A stretch of DNA of 64,000 bases from Climacium dendroides (GCA_950106755.1 OX467088.1:14430001-14494000); one strand, 5' to 3'. Shown: positions 1 to 11,760, numbered from the stretch's first letter. Notes: generated by a model from the letters alone, not told the origin. Translations and numbers: made by a program.

Positions 1-944
1 CCAGGGAGCAACTATGAGGCGGCGCAAGAGCATCGGCGGTTCATGATTTACGTACACGCGAAGATGCTCATTGGTAAGCAATCCGGAGGCTCTCTTCTTC
101 ATGGTTTTGCTTTCAAGCTCAATGCTGTGAAATCTTTGGGTTTGTAGTTAACAAAGTTTTGTGTTGAAATACTAAGGAAGAAAAAAAACACGCAAGTAAC
201 AACTTGACGACGTCGTAACTTTACAAAAGTGCAAGCCTAGGGATGCCCATTTCCCTCATCTGAAGAGGGCTACTTCCCTAATTCAAATGCACCAAAGATC
301 GTCATCTTGAATTAGGTTTCTACTTGGTGCAAGTTTATTGCCTGTACCAGTTTTTCGTCCCATTTTCGACAATGAGAATTTTCAGTCTTCTCAATGGAGG
401 AGCGCTTGAAATGTCGTTTTCTCCCCCGTGATGAAGTTCAAGACATGCTGTTTTTGCTTTGCAAATCTCTGCGAGCTAACACACACTTGCTTTTGCTCTG
501 TGCTTGCTTGCAGCGGACGACGAGTACACCATCATCGGCTCCGCCAACATCAACCAGCGTTCCTTAGACGGCGCCCGCGACTCCGAGATCGCCATCGGTG
601 CATACCAACCTTTCCATCTGTGCGCCCAGCGTCCCCCGCGCTCCCACATCCACGGCTTCCGAATGAGCCTGTGGTACGAGCACCTCGGCCGGCTGGACAA
701 CGCCTTCTTGCAACCTTGGTCGCTGGACTGCATCCGCATGGTCAATGCCGCAGGGGACCGGCACTGGGAGATGTGGGCTGGGGATGAAGTGGTGGACATG
801 CCGGGGCATCTGCTGACCTACCCTGTGCAAATTGATCAGGATGGGACGGTGTCCAACCTCCCGGGGTTGGAGCATTTCCCGGACACACAGGCCAAGATTT
901 TGGGAACCAAGTCGGACTCTTTGCCCGCCATCCTCACCACTTGA
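1..944 (+). CDS. Phospholipase D, C-terminal end (partial, last two exons)
   Basis: Hydrolyses membrane phospholipids to phosphatidic acid and a free head group. Exon 1..73 is open at the window edge and reads RFMIYVHAKMLI; the intron is 74-513 (GTAAGC...GCAG) and the last exon is 514-944. Joined, they give the second HKD catalytic motif (H-A-K-M-L-I-A-D), with the intron falling between K and D. This is followed by GSANINQRS, DGARDSEIAIGAYQP and the typical plant PLD ending FPDTQAKILGTKSD...LPAILTT. The residue after LI is Ala, where plant enzymes usually have Val. The N-terminal C2 domain and first HKD motif lie outside the window, so the isoform (alpha, beta or delta) cannot be told. The last 17 bases of coding sequence belong to a tandem duplication that continues into the 3' region. 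Confidence 0.93.
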
Positions 945-1320
945 AAAACTCCTAAACCCGAACCCCTAACCCTTGAACCCTAAAAAACCTAAATCTTTCT
1001 TAGGTTTCATTGTGCAACACTACGTCTTCTTAGGTGTCGTTGTGCGCACATAGGTAGTGTTTGCAGTGTTTGGGTTGATAGGCTCCTTCCTTAAGGCTGG
1101 GGTATCCATCCTCACTGCATGAAAACCTCCGAAACCCTAAATCCTAAAAACCCGCTTAAACCTCTAAAACCCTGAGCCCTAAAACTTACTCAGGGTTTAA
1201 GGAGCCTAAACCCTATCTCTTCTTAGGTGTTATTGGAGTGTGTTTCAAGTGTTTTTCTTATCTCTTCCTTAGGTATCACTGTACATACTGGTAGTGTGTG
1301 TTTCAAGGGATTTGCAAGGT
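928..1320 (+). repeat. Tandem duplication of PLD 3' end with telomere-like CCCTAA tracts
   Basis: Two imperfect copies with a period of about 178 bp. Copy 1 starts at 928 with CCATCCTCAC inside the PLD coding end; copy 2 starts at 1106 with the same ten bases. Each is followed by a (T)GAAAA stretch, degenerate AACCCTAAA-type tracts (945-1000 and 1125-1215) and then a TCTTCTTAGGTGT...GGTAGTGT block. The CCCTAA tracts look like short interstitial telomeric repeats or telo-box clusters. Confidence 0.6.
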
Positions 1321-4300
1321 TTTGTAAGGTTCTGCAAGATGTTGCAAGTTTTGGCTTGATGATCTCTTCGACTAAAGGCACTGGTCACTGAGAAATTAGT
1401 AGTAGTACAGGGGTGGACTGGTAATGAGGTTCTTCTGTTGGGCTGCACACTTTGGTTGACGAGATGCGGTGAAGATTCTTTATTATGCTTGATCAGTGGT
1501 TGTCTGAGTTCCTGTTCAATGCCGAGCTTTTTCTTGGTCTGTCAATATTTGAAATTGCAATGAAATATTGAAGCTTTCAAATTTTCAAAATTTTAAGTCG
1601 TGTAGAACCTCTGTTAATAAGCTTCATTTCATTTGTTGTGCTATAATTCAAAAGAGAATATTTTTATGTTGAAAATGCATATCATACATGGAGTAAGCAA
1701 TTTCTTTTGTGGAAATGTTAATTATACCACAATGAGAGGGAATTTCCATTTCCAAATCCAAAAGTTGAAAATGCTTTCAAGCAACTCCTCCTCCAAATAT
1801 TGGACATAAAATGTTTGCATCATCATTTTTGAATCAACCCCAAAGACAATTGGCATCGTGATATTTTTTAACTACATAAAAGAGGTCTGGGCCTTCTCTA
1901 CAATGCCTTGTAAAGCTAAGTGTACATGACAAATGGTCATAAGTTTCTTCAATTCACAAGCTACAATTGCATTTCAACAAAGGAAACATTCAAAAATGTT
2001 ATGGCGTTAGCATCCTATGAGCTATGAGTGATTAAACATTTTTGAAAGCTAGCTAAGGGAGTGAAGGAATAAAATATGAAACAAATGTAAAACATGTATA
2101 TCAATTAATATTCATTGAGGGAGCTTCAAGGATGATTGTATAATATATCAATAGAAGAAATAAAATATTCTATTTGAATCAATGATAAGATAAATAATTT
2201 CTACAACTAACAAACCTAAAAACCTCATACAACCATTGTTCAATATATATCATAAACATCTATAATATATGTATTTATAATATAGGTTACTTTAATCTTG
2301 GGAGGTTTTTATGATATAGACATTAGTACCATAACATAGGCATGTAGCCTTCTACGCTCATGAGTTCATGATTCTAGACTCGTAGAATACCTTCCCTCTA
2401 ACTTGAACTACGAATAGGTAAACTTATCATATTGTTAACTAGTCTAAACCATTTTCCCTTATAATCCCTCCTTAGATTCATGGGAGTGAATTTAATTTAG
2501 TCTCCAAAGAGTCATTAGGTGGTGAGAAGTTGCAACGCTAGTATTATTGGTTGACTATGAAGAATGATTAGTTGAGAAGTTATAGAGAGTCATTAGTTGG
2601 TTTGGAAGTTGTAGAGAGCTATTGGGTTGGAAAGTTATATAGAATCATTGGTTGGCTTCTACTTTCTAGGGAACACAAAGGACCTAGCATTGGTTAACCC
2701 TTTTAAACCCTAAAATCCTAATGTAATATCTCTATGAGGGACAAAATGGATTTGAAGCAAATTCCTATGATCTCAATTTATACTGAAATCACAAGACAAA
2801 AAAAACTTATCATTTTTTCTGGGAATGTAATTTCTATTTCAATCAGTGCCAAGGAGCAAAAGTTGTACCACAATAACCTCAAGACGAGGAAGATTGGGCA
2901 TCAAAAAAAATCCACAAAAAATTGAAATAAATTGTTTTGATATATATTTTTTCTTGTAGATTATATTTTTGTCTAAACGAAAAGTGTTGATTCATTTCAT
3001 TTGAATTAGTGATGTGAAAGTTATGGAGCTTCTTGTTTTGTGGGCAATTAAAGTAACTTCTTTAAAGAATTTTTTTTCCACTTTGACTGCTAAAATCTTT
3101 CAATCTGTATGGTCAAAAATCACAATCACAATTTTACAATGTGATTTAAGACAAGTGTAGAGCAAGATCCCATGGTTAGATTCTAAAAAATATATATATT
3201 TTTTTAAATTTCGTAAGTGAACATAACAAAAGTGGTAGTTTTGTGTGGTTTCTAATAGAAAAAACAGCCTTAGGGACTATAGGGCTTAAATGTCTAACAT
3301 GGACATTTGATGTCCGATAGATAACAGGAATCCTTCTAGCAAGATAGAAGTGCAACTATTCATCCTCAGAAGTTTGTTGTAAAAAGAGGAGATCTTCTAC
3401 AATAGTTTGACTTCCCAATGAGTGCTTTTACCAATGATTCACACGATAATGAAAAGGGGTGGTTTCCACCATCACCCATTCGTCCTTTAAAGATTAATAA
3501 TGCATTGAATGCCTCCTACTCCAACGTGATGCAACTTGGTAAGCATGATTGGAATTTTTTTTTTTTTTTTTGCAATACATCGCTAGTAGTTCTGACATAA
3601 AGAAATGAATACCTTGATGTCCCTCCAAATATAATGCAATGGCATGTTGCCAGGAACACAAGTTCTACAGTGAAAAAAAAAACCTGCTGATGATTGCTGG
3701 TACATCACTTTTGAAAATATGCTACGGAGTTGAAATCGTTATGAAACTTTTAAATGGAAGTACTTGCAGTTACAAGTACGGTAGTTGAATCACTCATAGA
3801 TTCATAGCCACTCACGGGGTCACACTACAGGAGTCAGTGTTCCAAACCCAATATCTAATAATTTTATTTGTGTTGAGGCTTCCATTTCTGTTCACCCAAT
3901 CTGCTGTAAGGTAGAAGTACCTATTCATGAGAATTAAGCATTTCAGACTGTACAATATGGGAAATTCATTAAGAAACTGAGTGCAAACGTACATAAGGAT
4001 GAGGAAGAATGCAAAAAAAATAAAAACTTTAAATGCTTTTTTTTCTCTTCCAAGAATCAATATTTTATTCAATATAAATGAGGATTTTCCATTGGATCCA
4101 TTTTGGTTTAATAGACTCACCTATTACTGGTAGCTTTGGCACTTCTCCCTATGCAAGGAGGGAAGAGAGATGAGTGGACTAAAAGGTACAAACATAGAAT
4201 CTTTCTCAATGAATAGTGCATCTAACTATTATCTATAGTAGGTGAGCTTGAAAAGCTACAATAGGTGGGATGTCTGAAATAGATGCTTCTACCATAAACA

Positions 4301-4380
4301 AGTTGAAAGTCATTCAATTTCCTAACTTTTCATGTAGTGCTTGGTCCAATAATCTTACAAATTATATGTTGTGTCATTCG
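1321..4380. other. Intergenic, AT-rich, no gene recognised
   Basis: Mostly AT-rich non-coding sequence with short, low-complexity ORFs only. It includes a poly-T run at about 3557-3572 and several short A runs. I see no conserved protein, RNA gene or clear repeat border. Confidence 0.5.
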
Positions 4381-4381
4381 A

Positions 4382-4840
4382 TTTTTTTTTTTTTTTTTTT
4401 TTTTTTTGCATAATAGAGTTAATTGTAAGGTATGTGCAATGAGGCTAGATGAGAGAGAAAATATAGTACCAAACTCCTTGAAGCACCCAAACTTGGTCTG
4501 ATAGAGTTTGTATAGATTCCATGATTTTACTATGAAACTTTTCAAGTTTTAGCATTTGTTTGGCAAAATTAAATAATTGAAAGATATTCTTGTTTCTTGA
4601 CCACCTTTCTAACTTGTTGGTAGCCTCCATCACATCTTTCTCCAAATTACCCTTACCTTCCTGGAAACGCTCTCGAAGAATAGGAATTTGATGGTCATAC
4701 CCTTGCATGAAGCTCTATGACTCCTTGATTTCATTCCCATTTGCAACATGTTGATTTATACGTGACCTTCAAATTTCCATAATGCAGTCTCCAATTGGGA
4801 CAAAGTGAACAACTTCCAAGTCTCAAATTTTAAAAACATG
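4382..4840 (-). pseudogene. RPW8-like domain relic followed by a poly-A run
   Basis: Read on the minus strand, about 4830 down to 4445 encodes a helical, charged stretch broken by in-frame stops (TAA in the ...KFEGHV region, TAG before SFMQGYDHQ). The open part (4708-4445, 87 residues) contains ILRERFQEGKGNLEKD, NKLERWSRNKNIFQLF and AKQMLKLEKFHSKIMES. The spacing of the EGK, W and AKxxxKLEK elements resembles the RPW8 coiled-coil domain found in some plant NLRs and in RPW8-only proteins. About 40-60 bp beyond the ORF the minus strand has a 26-base A run (4407-4382), as expected for a retrocopied mRNA. No NBS domain follows. Similarity is judged by eye and is modest; it could also be another coiled-coil protein. 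Confidence 0.33.
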
Positions 4841-5589
4841 CACAACATCCAAGACACATTTGGAACAAAAGCTATGCACCAAGTGTTTCAATCAAGACCA
4901 CATAACATCATTTTTGTTAAATTGGTGATGTGCCCCAAGTCAAATATTGTGAGATACATCTTCACAAAGATCTTACTTCAGGCCACAAACTAGGACAAGT
5001 ACAGACTTTGGGTTCAGGAATTCCACAGAGAGCCCTGGAACTAGAACGAGACAACTCCATAGAGAGCACAAGAAGAAACCATTGAGACTCACCCCGAAGT
5101 GCACAGAGCGCAAATGGTGGTCAATTGCTCATACAACCAGGAGCATTCTCCACTTGGTCGCCAAGCACAAGCTCACTTCATCATGAATCTAAGCTCGCAA
5201 CAACACTTATCAAACTGAGAAGGTTACAACCACGAAATACGAAAGAGTTTCAGCTTCAAGAAAGTGAGACCCGTTACGAGTGTTGACAATCTCGTTGGAA
5301 GAGCAGAAAGAGCAGAAATTTACGGCCTTAAACCTGAAACCAAAGAAAGAGAATGGCCAAGAAATGAAGCCCTTCTGGATTCTATCACAGGCAAAGGCGT
5401 TTCCACGACATACATTGTAGATGTTCAAGGTACTCCACGCTTGTTCACACGCTCTCCCAATAAAACGTAGTTTTAGTGCGTTAAGACTCACTCTGAAAAC
5501 AGGGACGAGACTCACACACAAGAACTGAAGAATCACTCCAAACTTGAAACCTCTTAAACAAGCTCAAAGCCACGGAACTGGGATCCTTA
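4841..5589. other. Intergenic, no gene recognised
   Basis: Short ORFs occur on both strands (for example 5264-5470 + and 5210-5536 -), but none shows a motif or composition I can tie to a family. No convincing splice or repeat structure was seen. Confidence 0.4.
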
Positions 5590-6160
5590 CTTTCCATCAT
5601 CGGAGTTCGCAATTCCAAGCACTAGCGAAGGCGACGCAGATCCAAATGAGGTGGGATGCAACTCGCGCGCCTTTCACCTCCCTCCAGGAGGAACAATTGT
5701 AGACTTAGCGTTGCAGCGAGCTCTAAGTTACTGCTTCCCTGGTCGCATACAAAACCGAGAGAATCAAGTAGTCCCAGCAGGCCGAAACCCATCCCGACAT
5801 GGCTGGCGCAGACTTGAAGGAAGGAAGCAGGCAGTAGAAGCAGCGAGAGTGGTGGACACGGAATGCCAAGCAAGTGGGATGGTTATCGATTCCCAGTTTC
5901 GAATCTGCTGCAGAGACGATGCGGCCCAATTTGAAATGGTCGTGTGTAAACGAGTCTCTTTTGGGGGCAGGACGCAGACAGCTCCCCACTGAAGGCGTTG
6001 CTCCCCTCCCGATCCACGCGCCGCTCCCCGTCGTCGTTGTGCTCCTCGTCTCCTCCATCGCTCTGTGTGCGCTCCTCCTTCTGCAAGCTGCGACACGCTC
6101 CTCCCGTCGTCTCCCTCATCGCAGTTTTGTGCAGCGCCTTTAGGCGTCCTGCGAGTGTGA
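5590..6160. other. GC-rich island of unknown role
   Basis: Base composition rises sharply against the AT-rich surroundings, and all frames hold ORFs of about 90-115 codons, which is expected from GC-rich sequence. Pyrimidine-rich runs (CTCCTCGTCTCCTCC, CGCTCCTCCTTCTGC) around 6040-6120 look like a plant promoter or 5' leader. I cannot attach a downstream coding exon on either strand. It may be a promoter, an unrecognised first exon, or a gene remnant. Confidence 0.35.
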
Positions 6161-7012
6161 TTGTTATGGTCATGGTCATGACCTGTCCATAATTATGATC
6201 ATCGCTATGACCTTCAGTTGCTTGCAATGTTCATAATTTTTCAAATTTGAAGCAAAGGATAGCTGATTAGAAGGTTATTTGCAAGAGCTTTTCAAAAACC
6301 CATCCCTCGTGAGAAATGAGCAAGAAATTGTGAACTTGTGAAAATGATGACCTGCCATAGTTGTAATCTTCAATCGCTTGTTGTGACCTCATTTTTTGAA
6401 TTAGGAGGGCATGTGATAACTGCTTGGAAGCGCACTACATTACCTTTCTAACAAGCTCTCACTCACAAAATTTAGGTGCCAAGGGGTAGCACACATGGCG
6501 CTACAACCATAAAAGCAGTCGGAACTTGGGGTTCACAGGGAGGGGTATTTGCATTCCTCCGCGGCGCTCGTCCTCTTCAGGATGAGGTTTGTTAGCACAG
6601 AACGTGCTGTACTGATGGGACTTTCTAAGCATCAGGCACACTACAAAAGAAAACAAGGATATTGAAGCAGGAATGTTCGCAGGATGTACCATTTTGCAGT
6701 AACACAGACTAATGTAATGGCTAGCCAAGTAACACGAAGTTCTCAATCCAACCCAACGCTCAATCCAACCCAACGATGGACTGCATTTTCAGGAAAACAT
6801 ATCTTCGTATACTACTGATATTAGATTATTCTTGGCTCTCCGACACTACTCCGTCTAATCTAAACTTGCAGGCTGAAATTTATGCAATTTCGATCCAGTG
6901 CGATTGCCAGTGCACTACCGACACAGTTTGTGACGCACCACAATAATATTACAAGCAATAACAGATTTGTACACTTCTCCAAAAAGAGTGTGAGTTGCAT
7001 TTTTAAGTGATT
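6161..7012. other. Intergenic; holds the 3' flank of the thiolase exon
   Basis: No gene recognised. The minus-strand sequence just below 7013 (about 7012-6900) is AT-rich and could be the 3' UTR of the thiolase fragment. The minus-strand ORF at 6501-6773 shows no family motif. Confidence 0.4.
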
Positions 7013-7138
7013 TCAGTCCTCAGATTTTCTCCGATCATGGGTATGCATGGATTTACGGTACTCGGGATCCCTCTCGAGAATGATGGCAGAAGCACCACAG
7101 CCGCCATTGCAGATTGAAGCAGCTCCAATCTTGAGATT
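7013..7138 (-). pseudogene. Orphan terminal exon of an acetyl-CoA C-acetyltransferase (thiolase)
   Basis: The minus strand has an acceptor-like CTTTATAG at 7146-7139, then an open reading of 41 codons ending in TGA (7015-7013). It reads NLKIGAASICNGGCGASAII and then LERDPEYRK. Cytosolic acetoacetyl-CoA thiolases end with a very similar ...ICNGGGGASALV..E segment carrying the active-site Cys of the last loop. The preceding thiolase elements, above all the GHPxG motif, are not found in the next several kb upstream on this strand. This is therefore an isolated exon: a truncated pseudogene or a captured gene fragment. One Gly of the usual GGGG is Cys here, and the tail after LE is longer than normal. 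It lies 380 bp downstream of the broken hAT gene in the same orientation. Confidence 0.5.
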
Positions 7139-7517
7139 CTATAAAGCTAAGGGACACTTCACACTATGGCTGTCCACGTTCAGAGGCCTTGGGATTGAGA
7201 GTCCAAAGAAATGAGCAATAAATAATAGGAATTGAAGTCTTTGGTAGGTCATAGTGTGAAGTCTTTGAAGGCCAAGCCAAAGTTTAAACTCTTAATCATA
7301 TAATGGAACATGCACACTTGGGCTTAGTGAAGGAGTGGTGCTACCTTGATGACGCAATCAAATGACGTTGATTCCGGCTTAAAAAAAGGTCCATGATAGG
7401 GGGCCCATTGCCATGCCAGAAGCAGCTAGTGCACCTTGTCAAGATATATGAGCTGTTCACATATGCCCTGCAGGATATTGTACAAGCGTTGCCGTGAAGG
7501 TTGGAGGACGACAATAG

Positions 7518-8840
7518 CTATCGGGGATTCACACCACCTATAGTGCAAGTAGGCCCATAAATCGTCAAGTTATCTGTTGTTGCTCCATTGGACTCAAGTT
7601 TCTGCAGGGTAACTAGTAAAGGCACACGAATCCAGTCTTGCATGATGTAAACATGTACAGCGATATAAGAGCAGTTATCTACCCCTGATGTTTCGTCACA
7701 AGTCATGGCAATATACTTAGCTGCTTTGATCATGGCCTTCATACGCTCCTGGACAAACGAATACATGTGCTCGGCCACTAACCAGCCAGCATTTGCACTC
7801 CAGTGCGTAGAAGGACAATTCGGTGTCTCAAGCAAACGGAAGAGATGTAACTTCGACTCAAAATCAGCCATTGGCCGACCAGCACAGAGAAGTTGGAACA
7901 GGGTTGCAAATTGCATATGCTTTCGCCTTGTTTCCATTGAAGTGCAAGTGTTCACTTGCTAGAGGATAGACGCCGGGCGTTTTGAAGCATACAGAAGCAG
8001 GTTAGATCTGTGTACCTTACGCTTACCGTGCTTACTGATGGTATCCCATTTTGGTGCCATGAGTCGAGGCTTTTTTCCCATGTCTGAGCACACTCGGCAC
8101 TTCACCATGTGCAACCATCCATCTGCCGAGAGTACCATCTCCGCCCAGGGACACTTCGCACTCCATTCCATTTGAAATTTTCGAGTGAGATTGTAGTTTG
8201 GTTTCCCGAAGCGAATGAGAGGCTTGAGCTCCTCTTCCTCATCCATGTCGTCACCGGATAGGTCGCTTGCCTCCATAAGACCATGCACCACATTAAAATC
8301 CGGATCATCTTCACTGCACACGTACGCAAGAGAATCAGTAGAGACAGAAATTACTAGAATTGGAGGTTTCGAGCTCAAGATTACGCAACTGTCTGGCCTT
8401 CCTTGCACTTCAGAAGTAGTGCCAGCATCTGTATCTAAAGATACAGAACTGGACAATTGGACTCTTCGAGGTTGGGAGGAGGTGTTCTTCTTCTGAATGG
8501 CAAGAGGTTTGTTCTTCAAAGGATCATGGAGATCCAGGGGACCAACATCGTCTGAGTTCCGTGAAGTGGTGTAAAAACTCCGAAGTGTGATCTGATCTCT
8601 AGCCCTCCTCTTGCTTTGTTGCTCTGAGAGGCGGCATTCTTGCTTGCGCTTCCTTTTAGCAACTTCCGCGAGCTTCTGTGCCCGAATCTCCTGCCTTTGT
8701 TGCCGTAGGAGCGCCTTAGCTGCAGCCTTCCGTCCGAGCTTGGAGTGCGATGCACCGTCTGCCCCTCTCGTGGATGCCTCGGAGCACACCATGGTGACAA
8801 ATGACAACAAGTGAGAAGCGTTGCAAAAAGTGGAAGACAA
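7518..8840 (-). pseudogene. hAT-type transposase-like gene with BED/TTF-like zinc finger, broken by an in-frame TAG
   Basis: Two minus-strand ORFs, 8840-7959 (293 codons) and 7955-7518, lie in the same frame and are separated only by one TAG codon (7961-7959), so they were one reading frame of about 440 codons. The N-terminal half is basic and low in complexity (AEVAKRKRKQECRLSEQQSK) with an acidic patch (DDMDEEEELK). Near its end comes a zinc-finger-like segment KCRVC...SKHGKRKVH, i.e. C-x2-C...H-x5-H, of the BED/TTF type found in hAT transposases and ZNF862-like proteins. Past the stop, SANAGWLVAEHMYSFVQERM and AMTCDETSGVDNCSYIAVHV resemble the start of the hAT catalytic region (the D-E-S/T segment). 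The C-terminal hAT dimerisation region is missing. It could be a silenced or truncated transposon or a decayed domesticated gene. No terminal inverted repeats were found. Confidence 0.6.
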
Positions 8841-11285
8841 AATGCGACCCTAAATCCAGCCCACCGGAAGTCCCCGAGAGTGTAAATTGGATTTTTCAAA
8901 TTAGAAATTCTTCGAAGTTGCCCCTAGATCGGAAGAGATGAACAACAGATTGGCAGGTTCGCAAGACAACAATCAGAGCATCCCTAATTTAGAAGTACCG
9001 GCCACACGATGAAACGACGACAGAGAGATTGAAGAATTGAACGCACCGGCAAATTGCACATCGAGGATTCCAGATATGTTATAGAGATTGAAGGAGGTCG
9101 TACCCTCGAATTTCTCACTTGTAAGGATCTGTAGGCACCAATTGAAGTGTCCACCTCTCCACAAAGACCACAACCGATCCATGAATGCCCTCAACACACA
9201 CTCCGCACAATAGACAACAACAACTACCATTATTTTAACAGAAGAAAACGATCGGGCCAAGGACACTCAACCAATCGCAAAGTGTTGGCGAAATTGTGTC
9301 CTTCACAAGATCAAAGGTGGCGCTAACTCTGGCAAGGCTGTAGCGAGTGGGGCGACTGGGCTGTAAGCAGCAGCGCGAGTGGGGCGACAACTCCTCAAAT
9401 ACCCCCGCGCGTCCAAAATTTGAAACAAAATTGATGGCGACACCACGATGGAGTCGGCGTAGTGGTGGCGCGATGAAACTCCTCCATCAGGGTTTCTATT
9501 ACTGGAGCGGCGCCTTTGGATGAAAAGGTGTCGACGTGGGTGTCGACAGCATAGGTTTCCCAGGCTGTTCAGGTCGACGTGGTGGCCGGTTAGTTCAGTT
9601 GCTGGATGCGTCTCTGGCATTTTGGCCAGAAATTTAACATGGATTTCCAATAGGGCCTAGTGCACGCTAGAAAAATTTGGTGCTATTAGGTTGTTTATTG
9701 CCTAAAAAAAAACATTGACAAACTTGGGCGGGGCTTGAGGGTGAAGCTTCATTTTTTCCTCCTAGCATCGGTCGTCAACATCACATCACAAAGCCCGAGC
9801 TCGTTTGGAAGACAGATTAGTGTGAGAAGCGGTCCTCCGGTACCTGCATGACCGATATGAGGATTGTAAACTTAATTAGTGCACTGACTACATGAACTTC
9901 ATGTGAATTTCAACTTGCACGCAAGGGAGAAGCAAATGTACCAAACCTCTTATGACATTGATATCGCGGAACTCACTAGCAGAGGGGCTGGAACCAGATG
10001 ATCCGGCATGCTTGTTGATGCGGTGTTGATTATCCAACATGTATACCCTGCTCAGATACAAGCAGTGAATACTTGTAACTGATACCTATAAAACTGCAAC
10101 CGATAACAACGAATATTTGAAGCCAAGCTTCTAAACTCAATGAACAATGGCAGTCGGTGATCCTTGTTTGCCGACAGTGAAGGAATCCAAAGAGCTTAGT
10201 GGATCTAGTAAACTCAGAGCCCCTATATGTATTGTAATCTGCGCTTGTCATGGTTATCGCCATTACTCCGATGTTGTATGATTTTGCAATTGAGCGTGAT
10301 GTTGATGGTTCCTCTAGAAGATAATTTTGTTGTCAAAATTTAATTGATACAGTGTACGCCCATTATCTTATTGGAGTAGGACGCTCTTAAAAACTTTGTG
10401 TTGCCTGATTGCAGCGCTAATTCCATCTTACAATTAAGCACAACATTAAAAATTATTTTCTGCTAATTGTGTTTGTAACCACCGCTCTTTCAGGGTGCCA
10501 AATCATGATACACGTCGGCTCGGCATTCTCATACTTCCCTTAGTCTGAATGCTTTGGGAACTTGCAGGCTCACAGCCTCTGCTAAAGTCCTTCTTAGCAA
10601 CAAGTGTGAAAGGCCCTTAATGGTTGAGATCTTGTCATAAGTTGATAGACTCTCATTCATAGTTTGAACTTTCATTTCTAGCCAACCCAAACTTCTTTTG
10701 AGAGTCCTTCGCCATGTAGGCAACCTATTGTGATGTACATAGTTGAAGGGCATTGGTCTTCGGACTTGGGTCTTCTAGTGGAGGGTTGAGAGGTCAAATC
10801 CTTGGTTTTTTGAAATTTGATTGGTGGAAACCCATGGCTTCTTGACCTTTGATGACCATATTTGTTATATTGAGATTTTTTGCACATTTTGAGACAGAAT
10901 GTTAGATTATAAATTCATTTATAAAAATAATAATTGAAATCAAGAATAAATAATGCTCAAATACTGATTCTAAAATGAAAATTTTAAAGTTTAGTTGCCT
11001 ATTTATAAAAAATACTAATAAAGAAATAAAGTGGTTTATCTTCTAGTCAAAAATAAAAATGAGACTACAAAAAATCTCAATAGAACAAATCTAGCCTTTT
11101 TGGCCATAGTGGGAAGTGGCTGAGAAGAAAGATGATGATTCAAGTACTCGATGATCCAAATGGATGGCCAGTTGACACAACACCACTATGAATGTTCACT
11201 TTTCTATTTAAAGTGTAGATGAAGTCGTCAAATTTGAATGAGAAAGTGCATGAATATAATTGAATAGTGGTTTAGGGTCCAAAGG
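8841..11285. other. Intergenic, mixed composition, no gene recognised
   Basis: About 2.4 kb with several ORFs of 70-115 codons, none with a recognisable motif. 8841-9700 is somewhat richer in GC and could be the 5' region of the hAT-like gene; beyond about 10.9 kb the sequence turns AT-rich. No RNA gene or repeat border was seen. Confidence 0.4.
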
Positions 11286-11339
11286 ATGGATGAATGTAGA
11301 AATACAATGCTTCACGGCACTAAATTTTCAGTGATTCCC

Positions 11340-11760
11340 ATGTTGTTTTTTTCTCTAAAACGGGCTGGTTCCGAGGAGTCCGACGTTTTCTTCAAAATGC
11401 TGCCCGCTGCCCCAACTGCTGCCCGCCCGCAAGCCTGCCCGGACAGGCCTCCGCCCAGCTTCAGACCCGCCCGCCCCCGCCCTGTTCTCAACCCGCCGTT
11501 GCCTCCAAGGATTCAAGCTTTGTCTACGGCGCCGTCTTCAGCGCCGTCCGAGTCTCTCTTGGGCGCACTTCGGCGCACTTCAACCCCTTCGAATAGCCTC
11601 CACTTGATTCCGATTTCTGCAGAACCAGGGGTGATTCGCCGGGAGAGTCCCCTGCTTCGCCTCAGTGGCCTCTCAGCAAACCAAAATGAAACCCTGAAAA
11701 CGAACTTTTGTGAGAAGCTGTGAGAAGCGAAGCAGGCATTTCTATCATTCGGCATTTCTG
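11340..11760 (+). promoter_or_regulatory. GC-rich island upstream of Notchless, possible promoter or 5' leader
   Basis: A sharp GC-rich block with CTGCCCGC-type direct repeats (GCTGCCCGCTGCCCCAACTG, then GCTGCCCGCCCGC) around 11399-11432. It lies 0.5-0.9 kb upstream of the Notchless start. A 145-codon ORF (11286-11723) spans it, but its Pro/Ser/Ala-rich product looks compositional. It could be the core promoter and transcribed leader of the gene; I saw no clear TATA box. Confidence 0.35.

Noticed and set aside
4330..4545. ORF containing a long lysine run
   Set aside because: The lysines come from translating the poly-A tract at 4407-4382.
5651..5992. 113-codon ORF in a GC-rich island
   Set aside because: All frames are open in this GC-rich block, and no motif or splice partner was found.
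9303..9650. Minus-strand ORF of 115 codons
   Set aside because: No domain, and its composition is explained by the GC-richer stretch. No homologous pattern recognised.
11286..11723. 145-codon Pro/Ser-rich plus-strand ORF upstream of Notchless
   Set aside because: The product reflects GC-rich composition, with no domain or codon evidence. Treated as a promoter or leader island.
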